A DNA stretch of 36,090 nucleotides from a bacterium (GTDB lineage Bacteria > Chlamydiota > Chlamydiia > Chlamydiales > RGXB01), in assembly GCA_010029555.1 (NCBI GenBank), contig RGXB01000001.1, forward strand, positions 1-36,090, given 5' to 3'. The translations under genes were made by a program, and so were the position numbers. Positions 7,168 to 15,736 of the stretch are shown here, one piece after another. Below the pieces are notes generated by a model. The model was not told the origin of the DNA. It did no database searches and was given only the letters and a program-made list of their open reading frames with translations. Positions within the stretch are counted from its first letter, which is position 1; the number at the start of each line of letters is the position of its first letter.

Positions 7168-8742
7168 TTATTGAGGTACAGCGTTCCACTCCACAAGGGC
7201 AAATTGGATGAGGTTTTGGTGGCGCACACTTGCCGGTAAAAGGCTCAAAGAGGGAGAGACGCTTACAGAAGTTGCAGCAGGGGCTGAGGTATTGGTGGCA
7301 ATAGGTGTTGCTGCCTGAATAAGGGGGGCTTCATTGTCCTTTTCGTCTTTTTGTTGTAGAGGTTCTTCAACAAAAAGTTTTTTTTCAGACAGATCGTCAG
7401 AGGAATCGGGGTTTAAAGGTGTTGGGGTCTGTTTTTCCAAAAATAGAGGGGAAAAAGCGGGGAGATTCCCCTCTTCTGGCCGGGGAGCTAAGGGGGAGTT
7501 TGACACAATAGGTAAAGAGGAGCCACAGGGGGTTTCTAAAGGGGTGTCTAGTTTGATGCACTCCTCAGTTGGGGAAAAAGGGGCTCTTTCGACTAATTTT
7601 TTTTCCAGTTCTTCCAGACGCTCCACAATTGCTGATATCGAAGGGCGGTGGCTTTTTTTCATCAAAAGGATCAATAGGGTTTCAAACTGCTGATGAGAGA
7701 GAAAAGGTCTGGTGGGTTGATGGAAAAAAGGGTAGATGAGCTCAAGCATTTCCAATAGGGATGTCAGGGAGTAATTTTTGCTTAGTTCCTGATAGGTGCT
7801 AAATTCCTCGTCGCTCAAATGGTAGGCCCTTGGATCCAATGTTTTTTGTAAACATAGAAGGTGATTACGCATATGCTCTGCGAGATCCTCTATCAAAAGA
7901 GAGGTCTCTTTTCCCGATAGCAAAAGGGAGTCTGAGGCTTTTTTGAGATCCTCTATGGAACGCTTTTGGATAGCACGGTCGATTAAAAAAAGCCCCTCTT
8001 TAGAGACTTTGCCTAGAGATTCACGCACGATTTCAATAGATAGGTCACCATTTGCTGTACACAAAAGCTGATCCAAAAGCGATTCGGCATCGCGCATACT
8101 CCCTTGAGCAACTTCGGCAATCAATGACAAAGAGGCAAAATCGGCTTTGAGGTGCTCATCATTTACAATTGACTGGAGTTTCGTCACAATAGTATCAAGT
8201 CGAATTCTTTGCAGATCAAACTTTTGGCAGCGACTTTGAATGGTTAAGGGGACTTTGTGTGGCTCGGTAGTCGCAAAGAAAAATTTTACATAAGACGGGG
8301 GCTCTTCTAATGTTTTTAACAGAGCGTTGAAGGCCTCTTTTGTTAACATATGCACTTCATCTATCAAGTAGACGCGAAATCGCCCTTTTGGAGGGGCGAA
8401 AGCAACCCCCTCGCTGATCAATCGGATATCATCAATACCACGGTTGGAGGCTCCATCGATCTCCATCAACTCCATCGAAGCTCCCCCTAACATTTGGAGG
8501 CAACTAGGACAAAGATTACAGGGTTCCGCCACTTTAGAGGGATTCTCACAGTTGATTGCGCGGGCAAATAGCCTTGCTATCGTGGTTTTTCCCGTCCCCC
8601 TTGTTCCCGAAAAAAGATAGTTTGCGGCAACTCTCCCGTTTTTGATCGCATTTTGTAGAGTATCGATGACAATCTGTTGTCCAATAACCTCTTGGAAAAG
8701 TTTTGGCCTGTACTTACGGGCGATGGGCTGGTACATTTGCAT
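7168..8742 (-). CDS. dnaX: DNA polymerase III subunit tau/gamma
   Basis: DnaX is the ATPase of the clamp loader that places the beta clamp on DNA. The AAA+ module is intact: Walker A GTRGTGKTT (46-54), a zinc site with Cys65, Cys75, Cys78 and Cys81, Walker B VYLIDEVHML, and sensor/arginine-finger region FFATTEPHKVPLTIQSRCQKF. Domain III continues to about residue 375. The rest is a Pro/Ser/Glu-rich, probably disordered tail with no recognisable polymerase-binding domain, so at 524 residues it is closer to a gamma form with a linker than to the 640-residue E. coli tau. It is divergent from pgpH and followed by ybaB. Confidence 0.93.
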   Translation of the reverse strand: MQMYQPIARKYRPKLFQEVIGQQIVIDTLQNAIKNGRVAANYLFSGTRGTGKTTIARLFARAINCENPSKVAEPCNLCPSCLQMLGGASMELMEIDGASNRGIDDIRLISEGVAFAPPKGRFRVYLIDEVHMLTKEAFNALLKTLEEPPSYVKFFFATTEPHKVPLTIQSRCQKFDLQRIRLDTIVTKLQSIVNDEHLKADFASLSLIAEVAQGSMRDAESLLDQLLCTANGDLSIEIVRESLGKVSKEGLFLIDRAIQKRSIEDLKKASDSLLLSGKETSLLIEDLAEHMRNHLLCLQKTLDPRAYHLSDEEFSTYQELSKNYSLTSLLEMLELIYPFFHQPTRPFLSHQQFETLLILLMKKSHRPSISAIVERLEELEKKLVERAPFSPTEECIKLDTPLETPCGSSLPIVSNSPLAPRPEEGNLPAFSPLFLEKQTPTPLNPDSSDDLSEKKLFVEEPLQQKDEKDNEAPLIQAATPIATNTSAPAATSVSVSPSLSLLPASVRHQNLIQFALVEWNAVPQ

Positions 8743-8963
8743 AGTTCTTGGATTTTAACCGATTTCTACTTTCTAAAGAACTTAGATTTTAAGCTTTTGC
8801 CGAACTCTTTTGCACGCGCGTCAGTGAAAAATAGTAGAAACACCTATTTTACTTCCCCCTAAATTGTAAATAAAAATAATAAAATACCCAAAAAAATAAA
8901 AGAATTGCTTTTCGAAAGGTATCAAGCTTCTCTTTAAATAGGGGGGGTTGGTACAATGAAATT
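8743..8963. promoter_or_regulatory. Divergent intergenic region dnaX / pgpH with candidate promoter for pgpH
   Basis: This 221-base AT-rich gap must hold the start signals for both divergent genes. TACAAT at 8952-8957 resembles a -10 box for pgpH, but the -35 position (about 8929-8934, TCTCTT) is poor, and it would place transcription start almost at the ATG (8964). On the minus strand TAAAAT close to the dnaX start, with TTCTTT 17 bases upstream, is a weak dnaX candidate. No other gene or clear repeat is visible. Confidence 0.25.
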
Positions 8964-11087
8964 ATGCAAATGAGACGATGGATGCGGTCCATTAGCGAGG
9001 GTTTGAAGGAAAACCGTCGTGGGTTGCGCCTCATAATTGCAAGTGTATTTTTTTTGATACTCTTTGCTTTTATACATTTTAGAGAAGTGCGGGTCGAGGC
9101 TTTAGAAATTGAGGCAAAGGCCTCGAGCTATATTGTAGCCCAAGTCGATTTCTCTTTTCCCGATGAGGAGGCGACTCTCATTTTGCGCCAAGAGGCGTTG
9201 TCTGATATTAGTTCTGTTTACCAAATTGATCCTAAATCGATCAAAGAGGCCCGATCCCAAGTCGAAGAGTATTTTATTAAAAATAAAAATTGGAGAGGGA
9301 ACAATGCGGCGACTTTCGAAGAGATCTACCAGACTATAGAAAATGTGGCTGAAGAGCTGGGTAAAATAAAAATTACCGACGAGAGAACCGTAAGAAAAGC
9401 TTGCGAGTCAAAGTACATGTGCCAGGGGATGATCCAGGTCCCGATCGATCCCTCAAATCCCACCCTATCAAACGATTTTTGGCCCATTTTTTTGGGTGAA
9501 GAGCTCCAAAAAGGGGGGGGGCAATCTAAGGAAGCGATCGATTTGGTTGTGCAGAGGTATGCCCTCTTCAAAAATTGGAACATTGAAGTGGACTACGAGG
9601 AACTCCGAAAGTTTCGTACCCACATTGAGGCTCTGGTAGAGGGGAAAAACACCTCTGTCAAAGCGGGTTCTTTGATCATTTCTGAAGGGGATACTGTAAG
9701 CGATAGGCATGTCAGGCAGCTTGCTGAGATGAAAAAACAGATTCAGGAGAGTCGTAATCTTTTTTCATGGAACACGCTTTTAGGTAGCGGGATTATCGCC
9801 CTTTTGTTGACCATACTGATTGCAAGATATTTCCGCCTCTACCATAAAAAAATTTACTACTCCTCTTTGAGTCTGTCTCTATATGCAACCATCATCTTTT
9901 TAACCCTGGGCGGGGCAAAGGTGATCGAGTACTTTTTAGTCGAAAATGCTCAATATCTTACCGATTATATCCGCTTTCCGGTTTTGGTCCCTTTTGCAGC
10001 AATACTCATATCTATTTTATTGAACAAGCAAGTCGCCCTATTTTCGTCGTTTTTTCTTACGATCACGATCGGATTGACACTTGCGGTGGATCAGGGGAGA
10101 TTTCTCCTTATCAACTATGTAGCCTCATTGGCTGCAATTTTTTTTAGTCAATCCCTCAGCAAACGTAAAGAGGTATTCAAGGTCTGTTTACTCCTCTGGT
10201 GTATTTGCGTGCCCATCATTTTAGGGGCAAATCTCATCACTTCAAGCTTCTTGCAGATGTCGACTTTTTATGACCTTTTTGTCACTTTACTTTTAGTTAT
10301 GGTTGAGGCGATGTTAATCGCCCTTTTATTACCCGTTTTTGAAACCGCTTTCAATGTGATGACCGACTTAAGACTCATGGAGCTTATGGATCCGAATAAC
10401 GAGCTGATCCGCAGGCTTTGTTTTGAGGCTCCCGGAACCTATCAGCACTCGATTATGGTGGGTATTTTGGCAGAAGCTGCCTGTTTGGCTATTGGCGCTA
10501 ACGGTCTTTTGTGCAGGGTTTCGGCCCTATTTCATGACATCGGGAAACTCTTCAATCCAAACTACTTCACCGAAAACCAATTTGCCGATTTTAATGTCCA
10601 TAGGCTTTTGGCTCCTACCGAGTCCGCCATGGTGATTATTTCCCATGTTCACGAGGGAGTAGAGCTGGCTAAAAAGCATAAGCTCCCGAAAATTATCATC
10701 GATATGATACAGCAGCACCATGGTACCACCATGGTGTCTTATTTTTATCAAAAAGAGGTGGAGCTTAGAGAAGGGAATGCGGATTTGGTAGATAAAAACC
10801 TCTTTACCTATCCTGGGCCTAAACCGCAAACGAAAGAGGCGGCTGTTTTGATGATTTGTGATACAGTTGAGGCGGCCTCAAGGTCTTTGGATGAGATCAA
10901 TGAAAAAAATGTGGAAGACCTCGTTTCTCGACTTATCAGCCAGAAAATAAAAATGGATCAATTCTCCGATTCGGATATCTCATTCAAGGAGCTGGAGACA
11001 GTGAAAAAGGTAGTGATTCATACCTTGTACGTCAGCCGACATAGCCGCATTAAATATTCTTCTAAATTGAACAGGGGAGAGGATTGA
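8964..11087 (+). CDS. pgpH: 7TM-HD family cyclic dinucleotide phosphodiesterase (PgpH type)
   Basis: Members of this family bind signals outside the membrane and hydrolyse c-di-AMP inside. The 707-residue product has one N-terminal membrane helix (about 23-41), an extracytoplasmic 7TMR-HDED domain, seven hydrophobic segments between about 268 and 460, and a cytoplasmic HD domain. The HD domain has GTYQHSIMV (His495), HDIGK (His524-Asp525), HVHEG and QQHHGTT, matching the metal-binding pattern of PgpH. Chlamydia is reported to make c-di-AMP, so a hydrolase fits. The gene is monocistronic and ends 8 bases before the convergent pgm stop, with no visible terminator between. The start could also be ATG 8970. 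Confidence 0.88.
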   Translation: MQMRRWMRSISEGLKENRRGLRLIIASVFFLILFAFIHFREVRVEALEIEAKASSYIVAQVDFSFPDEEATLILRQEALSDISSVYQIDPKSIKEARSQVEEYFIKNKNWRGNNAATFEEIYQTIENVAEELGKIKITDERTVRKACESKYMCQGMIQVPIDPSNPTLSNDFWPIFLGEELQKGGGQSKEAIDLVVQRYALFKNWNIEVDYEELRKFRTHIEALVEGKNTSVKAGSLIISEGDTVSDRHVRQLAEMKKQIQESRNLFSWNTLLGSGIIALLLTILIARYFRLYHKKIYYSSLSLSLYATIIFLTLGGAKVIEYFLVENAQYLTDYIRFPVLVPFAAILISILLNKQVALFSSFFLTITIGLTLAVDQGRFLLINYVASLAAIFFSQSLSKRKEVFKVCLLLWCICVPIILGANLITSSFLQMSTFYDLFVTLLLVMVEAMLIALLLPVFETAFNVMTDLRLMELMDPNNELIRRLCFEAPGTYQHSIMVGILAEAACLAIGANGLLCRVSALFHDIGKLFNPNYFTENQFADFNVHRLLAPTESAMVIISHVHEGVELAKKHKLPKIIIDMIQQHHGTTMVSYFYQKEVELREGNADLVDKNLFTYPGPKPQTKEAAVLMICDTVEAASRSLDEINEKNVEDLVSRLISQKIKMDQFSDSDISFKELETVKKVVIHTLYVSRHSRIKYSSKLNRGED

Positions 11088-11095
11088 CTCTCATT

Positions 11096-12568
11096 TTAGT
11101 GCGAAAAAAGCTCTTTTATTGCAGATGCTACTTCAGCAAGGTAGGCTTTTGCCTCTGTAATTGTCCCTTTAAACGGCCCTAATTTGAGGTAAAATTTCAC
11201 TTTGGGTTCGGTGCCGGAGGGGCGTACTAAAATCTGTAAGGAGTCAAGTTCGATCACGACAATCCCCATCTCAGGATGCACCCCTTTGTGTAAGACTTTT
11301 CTACTCCCAAGCATCGCAATAGTGGGTTTAAGCACCCTATTCTCGACAAAATCGGCCCCTTGTTGCCCCTCCTTGAGCTCATGGCTGACCTGATCCTCCC
11401 TATAAATTCCATAAATGGAATCGAGTTCTTCACTAAAATCGGTGAGGGTTTTTCCCTGTTTTTTGAGATCGTGCGCCATTTCGCTTACAAAAAGTGCCAT
11501 ATGAGGAGAGTCTTTATCCAATGACCCCCCCTTTACTATTAGGTAACCAATAGACTCTTCAAATCCCATAAGAAACCCCTCGGGATTTTCATGAAGAGCC
11601 TGGGAGATATAACGAAATCCGGTTTTATAGCGGTAGACTTTACGCCCATATTTTTTTGCCATCGCGTCGACAAGGTTTGTAGAGACAAACGAGGTGTGAA
11701 CATCCCCTTTTTTTCCCGACCTTAAAAGAGCCTCCAGCACCATCGCACCTATGCGATTGCCCGTAAAAAGGGTTTTTTTATCTAAAAATGCGATTCGATC
11801 GGCGTCGGGGTCTGTGGCAATCCCCAGATCAGCATCGAGATCCCCCATCATCTGTTGTACGAGGTAGAGGTTATTGGAATCTTCGGGATTGGGTTTTTTA
11901 AACCCTGCAAAATCGGGATCAATAGGCAACTGTTTTTCGACCAAAGAGAAGGAGGTGAAACCGGTTCTGCGTAAAAATTCGGGTATCAGGGTAGAACCAC
12001 AGCCACTAAACGGGGAGTAGACGATTTTGAGCTCTTTTCTCAAGGGATCAAACGGTTTATTTAAAACTTTTACCACTATAGAAAAGTACTCATCGATATG
12101 TTTTTTATCCACAAAATGGATATTTTCAAACGAGAGCTTTACGGGGTCAGATTTTTTTAAACATTCGAGTAATGTTTTTTCATGAGCTAAAAATTGCCCA
12201 CCATAACTTTCGTAAATTTTAACTCCGTTGTCACCGCTAGGGTTGTGGGATGCGGTGATCATAATTCCGCCACAAGCGTTTAAATGATGGCATAAAAAAG
12301 AGAGGTAAGGGGTAGGCATCAAAGTATCGGTGATGTGCACCTCAAAACCGTTTCCGCTAAAGACGTGCGCTACAGCATGAGCAAACTCTTTGGAATGGTG
12401 GCGACAGTCATAAGAGATGACAAATTTTTTACTTGTAGAGTCTTGTAAACAAAGCGCTGTAGCCTGAGCAAACTTCAGTACCGTTTCAAGATTCAACCCA
12501 TCTAGACCCTCTTTCATAGGGCCACGAAAACCTGCCGTTCCGAACGGGACCAATGGAATTCTTTGCAT
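11096..12568 (-). CDS. Phosphoglucomutase/phosphomannomutase (alpha-D-phosphohexomutase)
   Basis: Phosphohexomutases move phosphate between C1 and C6 of hexoses. All four signatures are present: catalytic phosphoserine loop TASHNP (Ser107), metal loop DPDADR (from Asp253), sugar loop GFEESIGYLI, and phosphate loop RPSGTEPKVKFYL near the C-terminus. The N-terminal FGTAGFRGPM is also typical. At 490 residues it is shorter than PGM2-like enzymes (about 570). Substrate preference (glucose, mannose or glucosamine) cannot be read from sequence. It is the last gene of a minus-strand group after the YkgJ-like gene, 45 bases downstream. Confidence 0.9.
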   Translation of the reverse strand: MQRIPLVPFGTAGFRGPMKEGLDGLNLETVLKFAQATALCLQDSTSKKFVISYDCRHHSKEFAHAVAHVFSGNGFEVHITDTLMPTPYLSFLCHHLNACGGIMITASHNPSGDNGVKIYESYGGQFLAHEKTLLECLKKSDPVKLSFENIHFVDKKHIDEYFSIVVKVLNKPFDPLRKELKIVYSPFSGCGSTLIPEFLRRTGFTSFSLVEKQLPIDPDFAGFKKPNPEDSNNLYLVQQMMGDLDADLGIATDPDADRIAFLDKKTLFTGNRIGAMVLEALLRSGKKGDVHTSFVSTNLVDAMAKKYGRKVYRYKTGFRYISQALHENPEGFLMGFEESIGYLIVKGGSLDKDSPHMALFVSEMAHDLKKQGKTLTDFSEELDSIYGIYREDQVSHELKEGQQGADFVENRVLKPTIAMLGSRKVLHKGVHPEMGIVVIELDSLQILVRPSGTEPKVKFYLKLGPFKGTITEAKAYLAEVASAIKELFSH

Positions 12569-12613
12569 ATTTGGGTTTTAACAACAAAGAGGATTAAAAC
12601 AAAAAGAAAAATC

Positions 12614-13030
12614 TTAGTTTGAGGTGGATTCCCCATGGATATTTGAGCGGATTTGCTCAAATGTAAAGTGGTCTGCTTCGGGGTGATCTAGCCCCTCACA
12701 ACGGATTTTTTCGTTTTCGAAAGCTTTTTTTGAACGAAAGATTTCGGGCCAAAAAGGGTAGGTTTTACACTGTTTCGGGCGAGCCTCATAAAGGGTGCAG
12801 CGGCTCTCTTTCAAAAAGACGCAATCAAAATTTGGGTGCTCCAAAAGGGCGGTTCGACCATGGAGCTTACGGGTATAGGTTTCTAAAAAAGTTTTTTTTG
12901 AGATCTTTAATTTTGAAGCCATTTCCAGAACCTCTTCGTCACTGACAAAAACAGCCCCCGGCTCTTTTGCACAACAATACCCGCAACCTGTGCACTTGAA
13001 TCCTACTCCTGATATGTACCAAGGCTTCAT
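12614..13030 (-). CDS. YkgJ-type cysteine-cluster protein
   Basis: This is a 138-residue protein of the zinc- or iron-chelating domain family (YkgJ, UPF0153). It has the CxxCxxCC cluster FKCTGCGYCC (residues 12-21), followed by VFVSDEEV, and distal cysteines in FDCVFL, RCTLYEARPKQCKTYPFWP. The Cys pattern with ARPxxCxxYPFWP is family-typical. The molecular function of the family is not established; a metal or Fe-S cofactor is likely. Its ATG overlaps the stop of the metallophosphoesterase gene (ATGA), so the two are translationally coupled. Confidence 0.85.
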   Translation of the reverse strand: MKPWYISGVGFKCTGCGYCCAKEPGAVFVSDEEVLEMASKLKISKKTFLETYTRKLHGRTALLEHPNFDCVFLKESRCTLYEARPKQCKTYPFWPEIFRSKKAFENEKIRCEGLDHPEADHFTFEQIRSNIHGESTSN

Positions 13031-13860
13031 GTGTGGATCTCTTTAAGATAAACCCTATCATTTTTCCAGGCCTCGTCAGAATTTTTTTTCTCGACGCGAC
13101 GCAGTTCTATTTTTAAAGATTTTGGGCCAAATTCATAAAAATTATACCGACCGAAGCTTCCTCGGGAGACACCCGGATTTGCAACTACCGTATTGTGCAG
13201 TTGATGAAGCGACTGCTGGTGGGTATGACCGTGGGCAAAAAGGACAATTTTTGGATGGGCTTCAACAATTTTTTGTAGATTGGAGCCTCCCACTAGGCGG
13301 TTGTTTTTTCCCTCCGCAATAGGAGGCGGATAGTGGCACAAAATAGCGATTTGCGGTTTTTGGGATGCAAGTAGGTGAGATTCTAAAGTTTCTTCTAAAG
13401 AGCTACAAAAAAGGCCCGAGTCCCTTTTTTTATTGTTGTGGGACAAGTCCAAACAGATAAGATCAATTAGGGGATGAATGGATATTGTCTCTACAGGAGA
13501 AAAGCGCTCTTTGTTTAAAAAAAGTTGTGCCAAAGAGTGTTGCAAATTACTCCTTACATCATGATTGCCCGGCACCAAACGAATCTTCAAAGGGGAGTGA
13601 ATAAAGGGGGATAATTCCCCTTTAGCATAAGCAAATTCTTCTAGAGTTCCCGAAACACTGATATCGCCCGAAATCCACAGCTCCTGGATATTTTGTTCCA
13701 GAATCTCGGTCAAAAGATTTTTAAAAATTCGAGAATGAAAAATTTTTTTTCTAAAAAATAGATGGTTTAATACCCCGAGCCCGTTTTTTCCCAGATAGCC
13801 CACCAGCGACTTGGGGTAGGAAAAAAAGTGTAGATCACTAATATGGGCAACGCGAAGCAT
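13027..13860 (-). CDS. Calcineurin-like metallophosphoesterase
   Basis: The 277-residue protein has the full metallophosphoesterase metal set: DLH (residues 9-11), GD in ISGDIS, GNHD, the isolated His in LCHYPPP, and GHTH near the C-terminus. There is no signal peptide or membrane helix. Candidate roles in this superfamily include cyclic nucleotide or dinucleotide phosphodiesterase and, in Chlamydia, the UDP-diacylglucosamine hydrolase LpxG; LpxG as I recall it has an N-terminal membrane segment, which this lacks. Substrate is therefore left open. RBS AGAGG precedes the ATG. It is coupled to the YkgJ-like gene downstream and lies 43 bases after the basic hypothetical gene. Confidence 0.87.
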   Translation of the reverse strand: MLRVAHISDLHFFSYPKSLVGYLGKNGLGVLNHLFFRKKIFHSRIFKNLLTEILEQNIQELWISGDISVSGTLEEFAYAKGELSPFIHSPLKIRLVPGNHDVRSNLQHSLAQLFLNKERFSPVETISIHPLIDLICLDLSHNNKKRDSGLFCSSLEETLESHLLASQKPQIAILCHYPPPIAEGKNNRLVGGSNLQKIVEAHPKIVLFAHGHTHQQSLHQLHNTVVANPGVSRGSFGRYNFYEFGPKSLKIELRRVEKKNSDEAWKNDRVYLKEIHT

Positions 13861-13903
13861 ACGCCTCTATATTGCCCCATATCGGGGGCTAAATCAAGAG
13901 AAG

Positions 13904-14305
13904 TTATCTCTTTTTTTTGCCCTTATATTCTTGTTTATGGGTACTAAGAGATTTATTGATGTTTTTGGAACGGGCCAACCCGCTCTCCTTACGATTGTTA
14001 AGAATTTTCCTATGAGTATTATGTAAAGGGTGTTCATCCCGATAACAACCGATTTCTTCTAAAGAATCGGCCCTTTTGGCATGTTTTTTTGCCCTTTTTT
14101 TCTTGTCTGCCTTAAGCTCATGAATGAAACGGCGGATCTGTTTTTGTTTATCCTTGGGAAAAAAATGGGTCAGGATAAAAGGGAGAACCTCGCCAGTAAT
14201 CACAATCTCTTCCTCCTCAGTGAAAGGAAGATATGTCTCAGCTTTCATCCCTGAACGGATGGCTTTTTTTCTTGTATGCTCTTGTCGGTGAGTTCTTCTT
14301 GGCAT
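13904..14305 (-). CDS. Hypothetical basic protein
   Basis: I do not recognise this 133-residue protein. It is strongly basic, with runs such as KADKKKRAKKHAKRAD and a C-terminal EYKGKKKR. A hydrophobic/acidic patch (TEEEEIVITGEVLPFILTHFF) lies in the middle. It has no membrane helix or signal peptide. The strong RBS (GAGGGAG before the ATG at 14305) and the position 43 bases upstream of the metallophosphoesterase support a real gene, probably the first of the operon. The charge suggests nucleic-acid or ribosome binding, but that is only an inference from composition. Confidence 0.65.
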   Translation of the reverse strand: MPRRTHRQEHTRKKAIRSGMKAETYLPFTEEEEIVITGEVLPFILTHFFPKDKQKQIRRFIHELKADKKKRAKKHAKRADSLEEIGCYRDEHPLHNTHRKILNNRKESGLARSKNINKSLSTHKQEYKGKKKR

Positions 14306-14435
14306 GGCTCCCTCTTGTCTATAATTTTATATATAAATTATTTTACTTTTTTAGGGAAATAGTTTATCAAATTTTTAGAGACCTCTTTAAGAGAGGCTAG
14401 AAATTTTATTGCAACACGTTAGAGGTAAATAGGTT

Positions 14436-14660
14436 ATGAAAGAGTATAAATCCAATATTTCCAAATGGATTAAAGAGGGGCAAAAAGAGCTAAACCCTCA
14501 GCGCATGGGGCAGATGAAAGAGGGGCACATGGATGAGCATCACAAAAACATGGGAGCCAACAAATTTCATGGGGCTAATGAGGACTTGGATAAATTTCAA
14601 CAAATGCGCCCGATTCACGGTTCGCCCATGGGAATGAAGAAAAAGGGTAAAAGAATCTAG
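14436..14660 (+). CDS. Hypothetical small Met/His-rich protein
   Basis: This is a 74-residue, soluble, low-complexity protein not recognised by me. Eight methionines and five histidines are spread through MGQMKEGHMDEHH and HGSPMGMKKKGKRI, without cysteine. Such composition occurs in metal-binding peptides and in small disordered proteins. The start follows AGAGGT and TAGG elements (spacing not ideal). It is divergent from the basic 133-residue gene and converges on rsmI, ending 30 bases from it. The frame is short, so coding status is likely but not certain. Confidence 0.5.
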   Translation: MKEYKSNISKWIKEGQKELNPQRMGQMKEGHMDEHHKNMGANKFHGANEDLDKFQQMRPIHGSPMGMKKKGKRI

Positions 14661-14690
14661 GTAACAGAGTTTAAAAAAAGCGCTAAATTT

Positions 14691-15488
14691 CTAGATTTGA
14701 TGCAGCTTTTCATAAAGCGGTTGTTTTTTCACCTCGTACTGGTCTGCGGCTATTTTTGCCGCAACACTTATGGGGAGAGCATATTTAGTGACAAGATGTT
14801 GAGCAAAAATAAAAGCATCCTCATCTTGAGACAATAGGGCATCTGGTTCTAAAGCCACCACAAGTTCTCCTAAATGCTCTTTATTTTTTAATAGAGCTAA
14901 AATCTCCTCTCTAGAGCCCTGCAGGCGCTCCTCAAATTTTTTTGTCAGCTCACGAAAAAGGGTAATCTTACACTTGAAGGGGATATTTTCTATTGTTTTC
15001 AAAATTCTATGGGGGCTCTCAAAAAAAAGTGTCACACCATCATAAGATTGCATTTGTTTGAAAGCCGCCTGCTGTTCCCCCAGTTTTTTTGGAAAGAAAC
15101 CAAGGAATTGGAATGGTTTCATGGTTCCTAAAAGGGAATAGGCGACTATAGGGGCAGCGGCACCGGGAAGCGATTCGACGGCAAGGTTTCTTTCAATACA
15201 GCTTTTGACTAATAAAGCACCCGGGTCACAGACGGCAGGAGTCCCGGCATCGCTGATTAGTGCTATTTTTTTGCCCGATTCAAGCGCTTCTAAAATTTTT
15301 TGGAGTTTGCTTTTTTCAGAGAACTGTTCGTAGGAAATTAAGGGTGCATGAATTTTATAGTGTCTTAAAAGCGGGGTGGAATGTCTTGTGTCCTCGCAAA
15401 GGATGAGATCCACAGATTGTAAAACCTCAATTGCGCGCAGGGTAATGTCTAAGAGGTTGCCAATAGGAGTCGCTACAAGGTAAAGCAC
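14691..15488 (-). CDS. rsmI: 16S rRNA (cytidine1402-2'-O)-methyltransferase RsmI
   Basis: RsmI methylates the ribose of C1402 in the decoding centre using SAM. The family motifs are clear: LVATPIGNLLDITLRA at the N-terminus, EDTRHSTPLL, ALISDAGTPAVCDPG (SAM pocket) and the GFFPKK segment. At 265 residues the length is normal, slightly short at the C-terminus. The start codon is GTG (15488-15486), with no strong RBS. A tRNA-Cys gene lies 38 bases upstream on the same strand. Confidence 0.92.
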   Translation of the reverse strand: MLYLVATPIGNLLDITLRAIEVLQSVDLILCEDTRHSTPLLRHYKIHAPLISYEQFSEKSKLQKILEALESGKKIALISDAGTPAVCDPGALLVKSCIERNLAVESLPGAAAPIVAYSLLGTMKPFQFLGFFPKKLGEQQAAFKQMQSYDGVTLFFESPHRILKTIENIPFKCKITLFRELTKKFEERLQGSREEILALLKNKEHLGELVVALEPDALLSQDEDAFIFAQHLVTKYALPISVAAKIAADQYEVKKQPLYEKLHQI

Positions 15489-15526
15489 GTTAGACCCAGA
15501 CTTAAATGTTTAAAAGAGGAGTGTAA

Positions 15527-15598
15527 AGGAGGTGGCCGGATTTGAACCGGCGCGTGGAGGTTTTGCAGACCTCTGCCTTACCGCTTGGCTACACCTCC
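15527..15598 (-). tRNA. tRNA-Cys (anticodon GCA)
   Basis: On the minus strand the acceptor GGAGGTG pairs with CACCTCC, followed by a T at the discriminator position, as usual for tRNA-Cys. The anticodon stem GAGGT/ACCTC holds the loop CTGCAAA with anticodon GCA. The T arm is GCCGGTTCAAATCCGGC. No 3' CCA is encoded. It lies upstream of rsmI. Confidence 0.95.
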
Positions 15599-15671
15599 CT
15601 ATAAGACCTAAAATTAAGATTTTAAGTTTAAAGAGGATTCTAGAATAAAATCGTTTGTGATTTTAAACTAT

Positions 15672-15712
15672 AGCCCCTTTTTTGTCTTTAAAAATCCCAA
15701 AGAAAAGGGGCT
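15672..15712 (-). terminator. Hairpin downstream of the VKOR-like gene
   Basis: AGCCCCTTTT (15672-15681) and AAAAGGGGCT (15703-15712) are perfect 10-base inverted arms around a 21-base loop. The stem lies 24 bases after the end of the VKOR-like gene and upstream of tRNA-Cys. A long T-run after the stem is lacking, but the arms themselves end in T/A tracts. It is probably a transcript end. Confidence 0.5.
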
Positions 15713-15736
15713 GTAGCGGTTTTTTGAAACCTCGGC

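Noticed and set aside
7370-7395. Run of eight A on the minus strand in dnaX, possible programmed frameshift site
   Set aside because: It falls in the disordered tail, lacks a Shine-Dalgarno-like stimulator or hairpin that I can see, and the frame is open with a plausible end, so no gamma-making shift is needed.
7334-7693. 119-residue plus-strand frame opposite dnaX
   Set aside because: It is antisense to the low-complexity tail of dnaX and Ser/Gly-rich by mirror composition; no RBS or family resemblance.
10708-10736. Inverted repeat CACCATGG/CCATGGTG in pgpH
   Set aside because: It lies in the coding sequence for the conserved QQHHGTTMV segment of the HD domain and is explained by codon choice.
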